From assembly GCF_009882975.1 (NCBI RefSeq), contig NZ_WTUX01000017.1, forward strand, positions 286,361 through 350,360: a DNA stretch of 64,000 nt, read 5' to 3'. Source of the stretch: Maritimibacter harenae. GTDB lineage: Bacteria; Pseudomonadota; Alphaproteobacteria; Rhodobacterales; Rhodobacteraceae. The position numbers and the translations under genes were made by a program. The notes beneath the pieces are model-generated. The model was not told the DNA's origin and did no database searches. It saw only the letters and a program-made list of their open reading frames with translations. How positions within the stretch are numbered: position 1 is the first letter of the stretch; each line of letters opens with the position of its first letter. Below are positions 19,658 to 29,523 of this stretch, piece after piece.

Positions 19658-20829
19658 CAGTTCGAGCCTCCCGACGTGGTGGTGCTGTTGGTGGTGGACT
19701 GACGGCGCAACTCGTTGAGCGGCAGGTAGGGCACGACGCCCTGCTCCCCTCCGGCGCCTTCGTCGATGATGATCTTGTCGACATCACCCAGCACGCGTTC
19801 CAGCGTTTCGATGTAAAGGCGGCGACGGGTCACTTCCGGCGCCTTGGCGTATTCTTCGTAGACCGAGACGAAGCGCTGCGCCTCACCCTGGGCCTCGTTG
19901 ACCACCTGCGCCCGGTAGGCTTCGGCCTGTTCGAGCGTCTGCGCGGCTTCACCACGGGCCTCGGCGACCACGCGGTTGGCGTAGGCGTCCGCCTGGCTCT
20001 GGAGCGTGTCGCGGGTCTGTTCGGCCGCCTGCACCTCGCGGAAGCTGTCGATGACCTCGCGCGGCGGGTCGGCGCGGTCGAAGTTGACACGCACGATGTT
20101 CACGCCGGAGTTGTAGCTGTCGAGCGTCGACTGGATCAGCTCCTGAAGCTCCTGGGCGATGACGCCCCGGTCGCGGTTCAGGATCGGCGCCAGCGACGAG
20201 CGCGAGATGATCTCGCGCATGGCCGATTCCGACACCGCGCGGATGGTGTTCACCGGGTCCGCGACGTTGAAGACGAATTTCTCGACGTCGCCGATGTTCC
20301 AGACCACCTGGTAGTCGATGTCGACGATGTTCTCGTCGCCGGTGAGCATCAGCCCCTCGTCGGTGCCGACCCCGATGTCCTCGGTGTTCTCGCGCGTGAC
20401 GGGGTAGATTTCCTTGGTCACGATCGGCCACGGGGCGAAGTTCAGACCCTCGTTGCCGACCTGGTACCGCTCACCGAAGAGAAGTTCGACCGATTGCTCG
20501 GAGGTGTCGACGCGGTAGAAGCTCGCGAAGAGCCACATCGCGACCAGCGCCAGCACCACGATCAGGATCGAGGACCGCGTGAAGCGCGGGCCCTGCGAGC
20601 CGCCGTCGCCCCCGCCGCCCCGGTTGTTTCCCTTGCCGCCCATGAGCACGCGGAGCTGTTCCTGCCCCTTGCGCATCAGGTCGTCGAGCTCGGGAACGTT
20701 GCCGCCCTGTTGCCCGGGGCGCCGGTTGCCGCCCCGCTGTCCGTTGCGGTCATCGTGTCCGTTCGATCCACCATTCTGTCCGCCGCGGTTTCCACCGCCA
20801 CCCCAGGGTCCGCCGCTATCGCTGGCCAT
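19657..20829 (-). CDS. hflK: FtsH protease modulator HflK
   Basis: Partner of HflC. The 390-residue product opens with a Gly/Asn-rich cytoplasmic segment (SGGPWGGGGNRGGQNGG), then LDDLMRKGQEQLR, a membrane helix (SILIVVLALVAMWLFASFY) and an SPFH domain with VELLFGERYQVGNEGLN. The start at 20829 (MASDSGGPWG) has GGAGGA upstream; an in-frame ATG 11 codons earlier gives an atypical leader. ftsH itself lies about 19 kb away in this window. Confidence 0.95.
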   Translation of the reverse strand: MASDSGGPWGGGGNRGGQNGGSNGHDDRNGQRGGNRRPGQQGGNVPELDDLMRKGQEQLRVLMGGKGNNRGGGGDGGSQGPRFTRSSILIVVLALVAMWLFASFYRVDTSEQSVELLFGERYQVGNEGLNFAPWPIVTKEIYPVTRENTEDIGVGTDEGLMLTGDENIVDIDYQVVWNIGDVEKFVFNVADPVNTIRAVSESAMREIISRSSLAPILNRDRGVIAQELQELIQSTLDSYNSGVNIVRVNFDRADPPREVIDSFREVQAAEQTRDTLQSQADAYANRVVAEARGEAAQTLEQAEAYRAQVVNEAQGEAQRFVSVYEEYAKAPEVTRRRLYIETLERVLGDVDKIIIDEGAGGEQGVVPYLPLNELRRQSTTNSTTTSGGSN

Positions 20830-20928
20830 ATGTTCGAGTTCCTCCAAAGACTGTCCGCCCATAACTGGCGGCTGAGGGCTTGTTTTTCAAGCCGGATCAC
20901 GGGGCGATCACGGCCGCTTTTCCCGTGG

Positions 20929-22287
20929 TCAGGTGCTGCGCGTGGGCGTCTTCATCAGCACGATCTCCTCGGCCATCGTGGGATGGACCGCCACCGCGGC
21001 GTCGAAATCCGACTTGGTCGCACCCATCTTTACCGCCACGCCGGCGATCTGGATCATCTCGCCCGCCCCGTCCGCGACGATGTGGCACCCCAGCACGCGC
21101 TGGGTTTGCTGGCTCACGATGAGCTTGAAGAGCGCCTTCTCGTCGCGGTCGATGAAGCTCTTCTGCATCGGGCGGAAGCTGGCGACGTAGACATCGACCG
21201 GCTCCTGCGCGCGTGCTTCTTCCTCGGTCAGCCCGACGCAGCCGTATTCCGGCTGGGTGAAGACGGCCGAGGCGACGAGTTCGTGGTCCGGCCTGGTCGG
21301 GTTGCCCTTGAACACGGTCTCGACGAAAGCCGCGCCCTCGCGGATCGCGACCGGCGTGAGCGCGATGCGGTCGGTCACGTCGCCCACCGCGTAGATCGAG
21401 GGCACCGAGGTCTGGGAATACGCGTCCACCACGATCTCGCGGTTGCGGCCCAGTTCGACCCCGGCGTCCTCGAGCCCGATGCCTTCGGTGTTGGGCGCGC
21501 GGCCCGTGGCCCACAGAACCTCGTCCACCATGACCTTGTGCTCGTTCGTGCCCAGCGCACGCACCCGGCCCTCGGCCTTCTCCAGCGCCTCGGGCGACAC
21601 GCCCACGCGCAGGTCGATGCCCTGGGCCATCATCATTTCGGCGATGTGCCCGCGCACCTCGTCGTCGAAGCCGCGCAGGATCTGCGGGCCCCGGTGCCAC
21701 TGCGTCACCTCGACACCCAACCCGTTCAGGATGCAGGCGAATTCACAGGCGATATAGCCGCCGCCGACGATCAGGATCTTCTCCGGCAGGTGGTCGAGGT
21801 TGAAGATCTCGTTCGACGTGATCCCCAGCTCGGCCCCCGGAAGATCGGGAATGAAGGGCCGCCCGCCGGTCGCCACGAGAATGTGCTTGGCGGTGTAGCT
21901 GCGCCCGTTCGACAGCTCGACCGTGTGCGGGTCGCGGATCACGGCGCGCGCGTCGAAGATGTCGGTGCCGGGACGGGCGAGGTTCGTGCGGTAGATGTTC
22001 TCGAGCCGGCTGAGCTCGGCATGGAGCTTGGGGCGGAAGGCGAGCCAGTCGAAGGTTCCGTCGCCCATCTCCCAGCCGAAATCGCGCGCCTCGCCCACGG
22101 CCGGGCCGAACTTGGAGGCGAAGACCATGAGCTTTTTCGGCACGCAGCCCCGGATCACGCAGGTGCCCCCCATCCGGAACTCCTCCGCCAGCGCAACGCG
22201 CGCCCCGGTTTCCGCCGCCACCCGTCCCGCGCGCACGCCGCCGGACCCGCCACCGATCACGAAGAGGTCGTAGTCGAATGTGCTCAT
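20929..22287 (-). CDS. gor: Glutathione-disulfide reductase
   Basis: FAD flavoprotein that reduces oxidised glutathione in the cytoplasm. The 452-residue product has the FAD site GGGSGG, the redox-active disulfide GGTCVIRGCVPKK, the second nucleotide site ILIVGGGYIACEFA and the active-site His in VHPTMAEE. In the cofactor loop (HRGPQILR) two arginines lie where NADPH-using reductases have theirs, so NADPH is favoured. The start at 22287 is set by GGGAAG upstream and by family length. It lies downstream of rpiA across a repeat-rich 240-bp gap. Confidence 0.94.
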   Translation of the reverse strand: MSTFDYDLFVIGGGSGGVRAGRVAAETGARVALAEEFRMGGTCVIRGCVPKKLMVFASKFGPAVGEARDFGWEMGDGTFDWLAFRPKLHAELSRLENIYRTNLARPGTDIFDARAVIRDPHTVELSNGRSYTAKHILVATGGRPFIPDLPGAELGITSNEIFNLDHLPEKILIVGGGYIACEFACILNGLGVEVTQWHRGPQILRGFDDEVRGHIAEMMMAQGIDLRVGVSPEALEKAEGRVRALGTNEHKVMVDEVLWATGRAPNTEGIGLEDAGVELGRNREIVVDAYSQTSVPSIYAVGDVTDRIALTPVAIREGAAFVETVFKGNPTRPDHELVASAVFTQPEYGCVGLTEEEARAQEPVDVYVASFRPMQKSFIDRDEKALFKLIVSQQTQRVLGCHIVADGAGEMIQIAGVAVKMGATKSDFDAAVAVHPTMAEEIVLMKTPTRST

Positions 22288-22382
22288 CTGTCTTCCCTTC
22301 CGAACCTGTCGGGGGGCGATATTCCACACATTGCAATGGGATGCCAGCCGCCCGCGCACACGGAGCCGTCAGCGCACCACTC

Positions 22383-22497
22383 GGGGGGCCAGCCCCCCGA
22401 ACCCCCAGAGGTATTTTGAAAACAGAGAAAGGGACCGCCCCTTCATCTTTCGGGAAATACGCCGGAGGGGGTGCGGGGGAGGCAGCGCCTCCCCCGC
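22383..22497. repeat. Paired, inverted GC-rich palindromic elements between rpiA and gor
   Basis: Two related units face each other. Unit 1 has a G6/C6 hairpin (22383-22398), then CCCCCAGAGGTATTTTG and AGAGAAAGGG. Unit 2, on the minus strand, has a perfect 11-bp hairpin with arms GCGGGGGAGGC and GCCTCCCCCGC (22473-22497), then CCCCCTCCGGCGTATTTC and AAGATGAAGGG. The shared core is CCCCC-GTATTT-AAAGGG. From memory, such C-rich plus GTATTT intergenic elements are frequent in Rhodobacterales, a REP-like family. Confidence 0.7.
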
Positions 22498-22527
22498 CCG
22501 AGTCGACGCGGGCCGCGCCCGCGGCGA

Positions 22528-23310
22528 TCAGATGTCGGTGAAGAGGTTCTCGGCGTCGGCGAATTCCACGAAACCGTCGTCGCGGGTGCCCTCGTTGATG
22601 TCGATCACCTCGACCTTGCCGTCCTGGTGGCCGATCACGACCTTGTCGCAGATGTCTATGAAGAGCCCGTTCTCGACCACGCCGGGGATCTGGTTGAGCA
22701 CCATCGTCAACTGGCGGGGATCGCCGATGCGCTGCAGGTGCAGGTCGATGATGTGGTTGCCTTCGTCGGTGACGAAGGGCGCCTCGCCGTTCATGCGCAG
22801 CGAACCGGTCTGCCCCAGCACGTCGAGGGCCGCGAGCGTCTCCTCGATCAGCGCCTTCGAGGTCTGCCAGCCGAACGGGATGACCTCGACCGGGAGCGGG
22901 AAGGCGCCCAGGTGCTCGACCTGTTTCGACGGGTCGGTGATCACGACCATCATGTCCGAGGCGGTCGCCACGATCTTTTCCTGCAGGAGCGCCCCGCCCC
23001 CGCCCTTGATGAGGTTGAGATCGGCGTCGAATTCGTCGGCCCCGTCGATGGTCACGTCGAGCCAGCGCGCCTCGTCGAGGCTCACGACCTTGATGCCCAC
23101 CTGGCGCGCGAGCTCGGCGGTGCGCGTCGAGGTGGGCACGCCGGAGATCTTCAGACCCTCCTCGCGGACGCGCTCGCCCAGGCAGCGCACCATCCACGCG
23201 GCCGTGGACCCGGTGCCCAGCCCCACGCGCATCCCGTCCTCGACGAAATCCACGGCGCGCTTGGCGGCGACGAACTTGGCGGTATCTATGGGAGAGAGGT
23301 TCGAGGGCAT
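22528..23310 (-). CDS. rpiA: Ribose-5-phosphate isomerase A
   Basis: Interconverts ribose 5-phosphate and ribulose 5-phosphate in the pentose phosphate pathway. The 260-residue product has the phosphate loop GLGTGSTAAWMV, the catalytic DGADEFD, and KGGGGALLQEKI, all diagnostic of RpiA. The start at 23310 has AGGAA 7 nt upstream. A divergent DUF454 gene begins 182 bp away. Confidence 0.96.
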   Translation of the reverse strand: MPSNLSPIDTAKFVAAKRAVDFVEDGMRVGLGTGSTAAWMVRCLGERVREEGLKISGVPTSTRTAELARQVGIKVVSLDEARWLDVTIDGADEFDADLNLIKGGGGALLQEKIVATASDMMVVITDPSKQVEHLGAFPLPVEVIPFGWQTSKALIEETLAALDVLGQTGSLRMNGEAPFVTDEGNHIIDLHLQRIGDPRQLTMVLNQIPGVVENGLFIDICDKVVIGHQDGKVEVIDINEGTRDDGFVEFADAENLFTDI

Positions 23311-23492
23311 GGCAATTCCTGTAGGCAAAGCGGATTCCCCGGCCTTATAGGCAAAAGCCCGCCGCGCGGCGAGAGTGAAAGCGCGGGAGCGCGAGGCTTG
23401 CGCCCTGCCCCGGCCGGGGTCATATCGGCGCGGCGGGGCGATGCGCGCCACGCGCAACGGCAACGCAACGCGGATCGGGCAGCCCCGGGATC

Positions 23493-23846
23493 ATGAAACG
23501 CTTCGGATACCTCGTACTCGGCTGGGCCGCCGTCGCGCTGGGCGGGCTCGGCGTCGTGCTGCCGGGACTGCCCACGACGCCCTTCCTGCTGGTCGCCGCC
23601 TTCGCCTTCGGCAAGGGCAGCCCGCGCATGCGCGCCTGGCTGGTGGACCATGCCCATCTCGGCCCGCCGATCCGCAACTGGGAAGAGCGCGGCGCCATTT
23701 CGCGCCGGGCCAAGGTGTTGGCCGTCTCGATGATGGCCGCGCTCTTCGTCCTGTCGATCGTCCTCGGGCTCGCGCCATGGATTCTGGTCGTCCAGGGCCT
23801 GTGCATGGGCGGGGCGGCCGTCTTCGTGCTCACCCGGCCGGAGTGA
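23493..23846 (+). CDS. DUF454 (YbaN family) inner-membrane protein
   Basis: A 117-residue membrane protein with the conserved DUF454 N-terminus GWAAVALGGLGVVLPGLPTT followed by PFLLVAAFAFGKGS, and two more hydrophobic segments near 77-95 and 98-113. The function of the family is not established. Its 3' end overlaps the convergent thiamine pyrophosphokinase gene by 17 bp. Confidence 0.9.
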   Translation: MKRFGYLVLGWAAVALGGLGVVLPGLPTTPFLLVAAFAFGKGSPRMRAWLVDHAHLGPPIRNWEERGAISRRAKVLAVSMMAALFVLSIVLGLAPWILVVQGLCMGGAAVFVLTRPE

Positions 23847-24531
23847 GCATCTCCATCGCGAGGCAGGCCTCGATCGCCGCATCGAGGTGCTCGACCGGCA
23901 TTATGACCAGCAGCCCGGGGCCGGAGCTTTCGATCTCGACCCGCCCCGCCGCCGCGTTCGACGTGCCGACGCGGCCGAGCGGCGACAGGACGATGTCCTC
24001 GAAGGACCAGCGCAGGCCCGCAAGCCGGACCCGCAATTCGGCCAGCGGGAAGACCGACACCCGCGTCCCCTCCGGCACGTCGAGCGTCACCGCGCGTGGC
24101 ACGTGGAAGCAGATGTCCTGTTCGCCCACGAGAATGCAGCGCCGGTGCGCCCAGCGCACGAGCGCATTGTAACAGGCAAGCTCGTGGTCCAGCCGCTTGC
24201 CCATGAACCCGGCCCCCAGCACCAAGGGCGCGTCGATCGCCAGGAGCGCCTTGTCGAAATCCGTGGTATCCTGGTCGTCGACGAAATGGATCGTCTCGGG
24301 AGCGAGCCGCGCGCGCGTCACGTCGTCGAGCGAGTCGAGATCCCCGATCACCGCGTCGGGCGTCAGCCCCGCCGCCAGCGCCGGACGCGCGGCCCCGTCG
24401 CAGACCACCAGATTCGGCGCGCGCGCCAGCAGAAGCTCCAGAACGCCCGCGGTCAAGTTGCCCCCACCTAGCAAGGTGACTTTTTCCGCATACGGTGAAA
24501 TACCGGGAATTATGGCCATATTTGTATCCAT
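23830..24531 (-). CDS. thiN: Thiamine diphosphokinase
   Basis: Transfers pyrophosphate from ATP to thiamine, giving thiamine diphosphate. The 233-residue product shows the family motifs VCDGAARPAL, DAVIGDLDS, DDQDTTDFDKAL and GKRLDHELA, with the C-terminal thiamine-binding part containing SPLGRVGTSNAA. No THI-box-like leader was seen upstream, and no other thi genes are near, so regulation is not apparent. It is convergent with the DUF454 gene and divergent from the next gene. Confidence 0.93.
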   Translation of the reverse strand: MDTNMAIIPGISPYAEKVTLLGGGNLTAGVLELLLARAPNLVVCDGAARPALAAGLTPDAVIGDLDSLDDVTRARLAPETIHFVDDQDTTDFDKALLAIDAPLVLGAGFMGKRLDHELACYNALVRWAHRRCILVGEQDICFHVPRAVTLDVPEGTRVSVFPLAELRVRLAGLRWSFEDIVLSPLGRVGTSNAAAGRVEIESSGPGLLVIMPVEHLDAAIEACLAMEMLTPAG

Positions 24532-24654
24532 GTTGGAAACTCTTCACATTTCCGTCTCGAAAAAATACCGCCTTTATCGCGGTTTTGTGCAATTTCGCGG
24601 GACGGGCCGTGATACACCCTTCTTTGCTGGATCGGGGGAGAAAGCGAGTATTAG

Positions 24655-26745
24655 ATGGTGAGTTCGAGCAGGATCCTCACTGTATCATACGGCACGTTCA
24701 GCTGCACGCTGGAGGGATTCGACGATCCCTTCTCGACGATGCGCTCGATTGCCGAGTATTTCCGCGACCTTGCGGCCGACGACCGGTATTTCGGGGCCGA
24801 GCCGCCGCAGCCGGATGCCGAGATGCTGCACCAGATCGCCGAGCGCGAGATCAAGCGCCGTGTCGAGGCGCAGGTGAGCGACAACGGCGTCATTCTGCGC
24901 CAGGCGCAGGAAGAACCCAAAGCCGCGGCCGGTCTGCTCACCGGTGGTGCGGCCCGGACCGACACCCGCGACGACGCGACCGCTGAGGAGGCCCGCCGGC
25001 AGGAGGCCGAGGCGGACGCCGAACGCCGCGCCGCACAGGCCGAGCGCGAGGCCGAGGAACGCCGCGCGGCCCGCGAGGCCGCCGAAGAGGCTGCGCGCCG
25101 CGAGGAAGAAGAGGCCGCGCGCAAGGCCGCCGAAGAGGAAGCCGCCCGCCAGGCGGAAGAGGCAGCCGCACGCAAGGCGGCCGAAGAGGCCGCGGAACAG
25201 GCGCGCCTCGAAGAGGAAGAGGCCCGCCGCGCCGCCGAGGAAGAGGCCGCGCGCCAGCGCGCCGAGGCCGAGGCGGAAGCCGCCACCAGCGAGCGCATCA
25301 GCCGTATCCACGCCGTCGTCGACAACACGACGGACGACGAGGCGGAGTACGACGACGATTACGCCGAGGACGAGCACGCCGAGGATTACTTCGGCGCGAC
25401 GGCCGATGACGACGGGCTCGACGACATTCTCGAACAGGCGATGGTCGCCGAGGAAGAGGACGAGGCCGCGCCGACCGAAGCCGAGGCGGAGACAGCCGAG
25501 GACGAGGACGACGATATCTCGGCCATGCTGGACCGCCTGTCGGCCGAGGACGAAGACGACACCGCGCCTGAACCGGAAACCACGCCGGAGCCTGCCGCGC
25601 GCGCGACCGACGAGGCGCCCGCGAAGCCCCGCCGCCCCGTGGCGCGCGTGGTGCGCGTGCGCCGTCCTTTCGGTCGTGACGCCGAGACCACGCCGCGGCC
25701 CGCCGCCAACGCGCAAGCCGCCGACGAGACCGCCGAGGAGCCGGAGGATTTCACCGTTCCCGGCGACAGCACGCTCGACCCGGACGCCGAAGCCGCCCTC
25801 GCCGCCGAGCTGGCCGCCGTCGAGCGCGACTCGGGTGCGACCGAGTACGCGACCGATCTTGGCGAGGACGAGGACTGGTTCGAGGCGGACGAGACCGCGG
25901 AAGCCGAAGAGGCGTTCGAGGACGAGGACGACTGGGACGAGGACGATGCCCAGGACGACGACATCCAGCCGCGCGGACACCGCAACGCCTTCGACGATGT
26001 CGACATGGGCGAAACCGACCGCGCCATCGACCGCATCCTCGAGAAGACCAACACGCAGCTCGCCTCCGGCGAAAGCTCGCGCCGCCGCAACGCGATCCAG
26101 CATCTCAAGGCGGCCGTGCAGGCCAAGCGCGCCGACAAGGACGAGGTGGACGACGCGCTCGAATCGATCGATCCGACGCCGCTGCGCGGAGACGATTACC
26201 GTGACGACCTCGCCCGCGTGGTCCGCCCGCGCCGCCCGCAGCAGGACGGGGGCAAGCCCAAGCGCCGCCTCGCGCCGCTGGTGCTGGTGTCCGAGCAGCG
26301 CATCGACGAAGACGACCGCGACGATGGCGAAACCATCGCCCGTCCGGCCGCGGCGACCCGCCCGGCCCGGCCCGTGCGCCCCGTGCGCCCGCGCCGCGTG
26401 GGCAAGTCCAACCTGGCCATGCAGGCCCGCAGCGAAGACGCGCAGGAAGACGAGGGCGAGGCCGCGAGCGCGGACATGTCCACCGGCTTCCGCGCCTTCT
26501 CGGCCGACCTGGGCGTTGAAGGGATCGAGGATGCGCTGGAAGCGGCGACCGCCTTCGTGACGCAGGAAGTGGGCCGCCCGTGGGCCACGCGTCCGCAGAT
26601 CCTGTCGCTGGCCCTCGCCGTCACGCATGACGTCGACCGGGAAGAGGCGCTGGCGAGTTTCGCGCAGCTCCTGCGCTCGGGGGCGATCGAGAAGATCGAC
26701 CGGGGCCAGTTCGTGCTGACCGAGAACAGCTTGTATTACGAGTGA
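24655..26745 (+). CDS. Long acidic, Ala/Glu-rich protein conserved at both ends; function unknown
   Basis: A 696-residue protein without signal or membrane segment. The N-terminal 70 residues ([20 protein letters not shown], then [19 protein letters not shown]) look like a small folded domain. About 105-225 is an Ala/Glu/Arg coiled coil made of EEAARR-like units, about 240-490 is a strongly acidic low-complexity region, and the last 90 residues ([42 protein letters not shown]) look folded. Proteins with this N-terminus are often labelled chemotaxis CheA in Rhodobacterales, but no Hpt, kinase or CheW domain is visible. GTG at 24658 is an alternative start. A terminator follows. Confidence 0.88.
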   Translation: MVSSSRILTVSYGTFSCTLEGFDDPFSTMRSIAEYFRDLAADDRYFGAEPPQPDAEMLHQIAEREIKRRVEAQVSDNGVILRQAQEEPKAAAGLLTGGAARTDTRDDATAEEARRQEAEADAERRAAQAEREAEERRAAREAAEEAARREEEEAARKAAEEEAARQAEEAAARKAAEEAAEQARLEEEEARRAAEEEAARQRAEAEAEAATSERISRIHAVVDNTTDDEAEYDDDYAEDEHAEDYFGATADDDGLDDILEQAMVAEEEDEAAPTEAEAETAEDEDDDISAMLDRLSAEDEDDTAPEPETTPEPAARATDEAPAKPRRPVARVVRVRRPFGRDAETTPRPAANAQAADETAEEPEDFTVPGDSTLDPDAEAALAAELAAVERDSGATEYATDLGEDEDWFEADETAEAEEAFEDEDDWDEDDAQDDDIQPRGHRNAFDDVDMGETDRAIDRILEKTNTQLASGESSRRRNAIQHLKAAVQAKRADKDEVDDALESIDPTPLRGDDYRDDLARVVRPRRPQQDGGKPKRRLAPLVLVSEQRIDEDDRDDGETIARPAAATRPARPVRPVRPRRVGKSNLAMQARSEDAQEDEGEAASADMSTGFRAFSADLGVEGIEDALEAATAFVTQEVGRPWATRPQILSLALAVTHDVDREEALASFAQLLRSGAIEKIDRGQFVLTENSLYYE

Positions 26746-26772
26746 TCGGCACCCTTGTTGCCGAGCGTTAAG

Positions 26773-26797
26773 CGGGGCCCTCGTGGCCCCGTTTTTT
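26773..26797 (+). terminator. Rho-independent terminator after the long acidic protein gene
   Basis: 7-bp stem CGGGGCC/GGCCCCG (26773-26779, 26785-26791), loop CTCGT, followed by T6. Confidence 0.9.
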
Positions 26798-26807
26798 CAT
26801 GTCCGCC

Positions 26808-27623
26808 TCAGAGCCGCCGCGCGGAGACCATCGTTGCCGGGAACGGCACGCGCCACGTGCCCGCGCCCGCCCCGAATACCTCCCGCACCTGCCCGGTCAT
26901 CGCGTCGCGGATGGCCGCGCGGGCCTCCGGGTCCTGGGCCTGGAGCAGCATCGCGGCGCGCACGGTGGCGGTTTCGAAGATGTCGGGGAAATGCCCCGGA
27001 TCGGACAATTCGAACGCCGCGTCGAGGTCGGCGAAGACCGGCGCGTCGAACCCGGCAGCCGCGAGCACGTCCGTCGCCGCCGAACGGCGCGAGAACAGGT
27101 GGAAATCGGGGGCCGGCGGGGCGCGTGACGGGTCGCCATGCGCCTTCATCGCGCCGAAGAAGACCTGGAAGGTGGGCGACACCTCGGCTTCGCGCCAGGA
27201 CGTGAGGGCCGCGACGCCCCCGGGACGCAGGACGCGCGCGATCTCGGCCAGGGCTGCCGCCGGGTCCGGCAGATGGCCGAAGCCCACGTTGCACACCACC
27301 GCGTCGAACCGGTCGTCGGCAAAGGGAAGATCCGCCGCGTCGCCTTCCACGAAGTCCGCCTCCGGCACGTGGCGGCGCGCGCGGTCCAGCATGGCGGGTG
27401 AGAAATCGAGGCCCGTGACCTCCATCCCGGCATCGACAAGATGGCGCGTCGCGTTTCCGTGCCCGCAGCACAGGTCCAGGACCGGCCCGGCGCCCGTCAC
27501 CGCGGCGACGAGCGGCGGGATCAATTGGTCGGCGGCGGGAGCGAAGAGCGCGATGTAAGCGTCGGCGCGTCCGTCATCGGACCATCCGGACTTCTCGGCG
27601 GCGGCAAAGTCGTCATAGTCCAT
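26808..27623 (-). CDS. Class I SAM-dependent methyltransferase (UbiE/type 11-like)
   Basis: The 271-residue product carries motif I VLDLCCGHGNATRHLVDAG, an acidic loop VTGLDFSPAMLDRAR, VEGDAADLPFADDRFDAVVC and the post-III segment EIARVLRPGGVAALTSW, all typical of Methyltransf_11 enzymes. Substrate unknown; neither neighbour suggests one. The start at 27623 (MDYDDFAAAEKSGW) is favoured by GGAAGGG upstream, and the family usually begins near here. Confidence 0.87.
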   Translation of the reverse strand: MDYDDFAAAEKSGWSDDGRADAYIALFAPAADQLIPPLVAAVTGAGPVLDLCCGHGNATRHLVDAGMEVTGLDFSPAMLDRARRHVPEADFVEGDAADLPFADDRFDAVVCNVGFGHLPDPAAALAEIARVLRPGGVAALTSWREAEVSPTFQVFFGAMKAHGDPSRAPPAPDFHLFSRRSAATDVLAAAGFDAPVFADLDAAFELSDPGHFPDIFETATVRAAMLLQAQDPEARAAIRDAMTGQVREVFGAGAGTWRVPFPATMVSARRL

Positions 27624-27713
27624 CGGCCCGTTTCCCTTCCACGCAATGCCCGAGCATACCACAAGACAGGCAATCGGCAGAAGTGCGGCGGGACGGCCGC
27701 CCCCGAAACGCGA

Positions 27714-27736
27714 AGCGGGGCCTGACCGGCCCCGCT
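27714..27736 (-). terminator. Hairpin downstream of the DUF2842 gene
   Basis: Perfect 9-bp stem AGCGGGGCC/GGCCCCGCT (27714-27722, 27728-27736). There is no good T-run on either side, so termination is likely but weakly supported. Confidence 0.5.
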
Positions 27737-27738
27737 CT

Positions 27739-27969
27739 TCACGTCCCGTCGTCCTCGTCTTCCGGCGGGGCCGCGGCCACGCCTTTGAAGAGGTTCTTGA
27801 ACGGGAAGATCCAGACCACGCCCAGCACCACGAAGACGGCCAGCTCCACCAGCACGTTGTCGCGGCTCACGAGGTCGGCGAGGTTCACCGCGATGATGAT
27901 CCAGATCGGCAGACCGACCACCAGCACGAAGATCGCCCAGCGCTTGCGGGCTTTGTGGGACAGGGCCAT
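27739..27969 (-). CDS. DUF2842 small membrane protein
   Basis: A 76-residue inner-membrane protein with two helices (about 12-30 and 40-57) and the family pattern SHKARKRWAIF, LPIWIIIAVNLADL and LGVVWIFPFKNLFKGV. DUF2842 is largely alphaproteobacterial and has no known function. It follows purA by 29 bp on the same strand with GGAGAA upstream, so co-transcription is likely. Confidence 0.88.
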   Translation of the reverse strand: MALSHKARKRWAIFVLVVGLPIWIIIAVNLADLVSRDNVLVELAVFVVLGVVWIFPFKNLFKGVAAAPPEDEDDGT

Positions 27970-27998
27970 GTGCGTTCTCCTTCGCAGGGGCTACGCGA

Positions 27999-29294
27999 TC
28001 AGTCGGCGAACGGATCGGTTACGAGGATCGTGTCCTCGCGCTCCGGGCTCGTCGAGAGAAGCGCCACGGGGCATTCGATCAGCTCTTCGACCCGGCGCAC
28101 GTACTTGATCGCCGCCGCAGGAAGGTCGGCCCAGCTGCGCGCGCCCTCGGTCGATTCGCTCCAGCCTTCGAGCTCTTCGTAGATGGGCTGGCAGCGCGCC
28201 TGCTCCTCGGCCGCCGTGGGGAGGTAGTCGAGCCGCTTGCCGTCAAGCTCGTAGGCCACGCAGATCTTCAGCGTCTCGAACCCGTCGAGCACGTCGAGCT
28301 TGGTGAGGCAGATGCCGTTCATGCCCGAGATCGCGCAGGTCTGGCGCACGAGGGCGGCGTCGAACCAGCCGCAGCGGCGCTTGCGCCCGGTGGTGGTGCC
28401 GAATTCGTGGCCCCGTTCGCCCAGCCGCTGGCCGTCGTCGTCGAAAAGCTCGGTCGGGAACGGCCCCTCGCCCACGCGGGTGGTGTAGGCCTTCACGATC
28501 CCCAGCACGTAGTCGATGCCGCCGGGTCCCACGCCCACGCCGGTCGCCGCCTGCCCCGCGATCACGTTCGAGGAGGTGACGAAGGGATAGGTGCCGAAGT
28601 CGATGTCGAGCAGCGCGCCCTGCGCCCCTTCGAAGAGGATGCGCTTGCCGGCCTTGCGCTGCTCGTTGAGCACCTTCCAGGCGGGCGCGGCGTATTGCAG
28701 GATCTCCGGGGCGATCTGCTTGAGCTTGGCGATCAGCGCCTCGCGGTCGATCTCTTCGACACCCAGCCCCTTGCGCAGCGGGTTGTGGTGCTGGAGCGCC
28801 CGGTCGACCCGCGCCTCGAGCGTCGCGTCGTCGGCGAGGTCGGCCACCCGGATCACCCGGCGCCCCACCTTGTCTTCATAGGCCGGGCCGATGCCACGCC
28901 CGGTGGTGCCGATCTTCGTGCCCTTCGATGCGGCCTCTTCGCGCGCCCGGTCGAGTTCGCCGTGGAACGGCAGGATGAGCGGGGTGTTCTCGGCGATCAT
29001 CAGCGTCTCGGGGGTGATGTCGACGCCCTGCCCGCGGATCGTCTCGATCTCGGACACCAGGTGCCAGGGGTCCAGCACCACGCCGTTGCCGATGACCGAA
29101 AGCTTGCCGCCGCGCACCACGCCGGAGGGCAGCGCGTGCAGCTTGTAGACATTGCCGTCGATGACGAGCGTATGGCCGGCGTTGTGCCCGCCCTGGAACC
29201 GGCAGATCACGTCGGCCCGTTCGCTGAGCCAGTCGACGATCTTACCCTTGCCCTCGTCACCCCACTGGGCACCCACGACAACAACGTTGGCCAT
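27999..29294 (-). CDS. purA: Adenylosuccinate synthetase
   Basis: GTP-dependent ligase joining IMP and aspartate, the first committed step to AMP. The 431-residue product starts [21 protein letters not shown], with catalytic Asp13 and the GDEGKGK loop, followed by [47 protein letters not shown] (only key parts shown) and [11 protein letters not shown] near residue 300. The start at 29294 has AGGAGAG upstream. It is divergent from secG over 229 bp. Confidence 0.97.
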   Translation of the reverse strand: MANVVVVGAQWGDEGKGKIVDWLSERADVICRFQGGHNAGHTLVIDGNVYKLHALPSGVVRGGKLSVIGNGVVLDPWHLVSEIETIRGQGVDITPETLMIAENTPLILPFHGELDRAREEAASKGTKIGTTGRGIGPAYEDKVGRRVIRVADLADDATLEARVDRALQHHNPLRKGLGVEEIDREALIAKLKQIAPEILQYAAPAWKVLNEQRKAGKRILFEGAQGALLDIDFGTYPFVTSSNVIAGQAATGVGVGPGGIDYVLGIVKAYTTRVGEGPFPTELFDDDGQRLGERGHEFGTTTGRKRRCGWFDAALVRQTCAISGMNGICLTKLDVLDGFETLKICVAYELDGKRLDYLPTAAEEQARCQPIYEELEGWSESTEGARSWADLPAAAIKYVRRVEELIECPVALLSTSPEREDTILVTDPFAD

Positions 29295-29523
29295 GCTTCT
29301 CTCCTGCGCTGAACCGGCCCCCGTATAGCGACCGCCGCGGGGACATGAAACAGGCTTTTCTGACGCGCCCGGGCGCGTGTTCGGCCTGCTTGCAGGACGG
29401 CCACGGGCGGCGTCCCGGCGCCGGCGGTTCCGGCCTGTCCCGGCCGGCGGGCGGGATCGGGGGTTGCGACCGCGCGCCGTTCCTCCTAGATAGCGCCATC
29501 GAAACACTGACACCGGAAGCCCC

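Noticed and set aside
20877..20893. Terminator after gor
   Set aside because: GGCTTG-T5-CAAGCC is a hairpin, but on the minus strand no T-run follows it, so termination is not supported.
24532..24654. TPP riboswitch before the thiamine diphosphokinase gene
   Set aside because: No CTGAGA or other THI-box core was seen on the minus strand of this region.
24655..26745. Chemotaxis kinase CheA
   Set aside because: Despite the frequent database label, no histidine phosphotransfer, kinase or CheW-like domain motif is visible.
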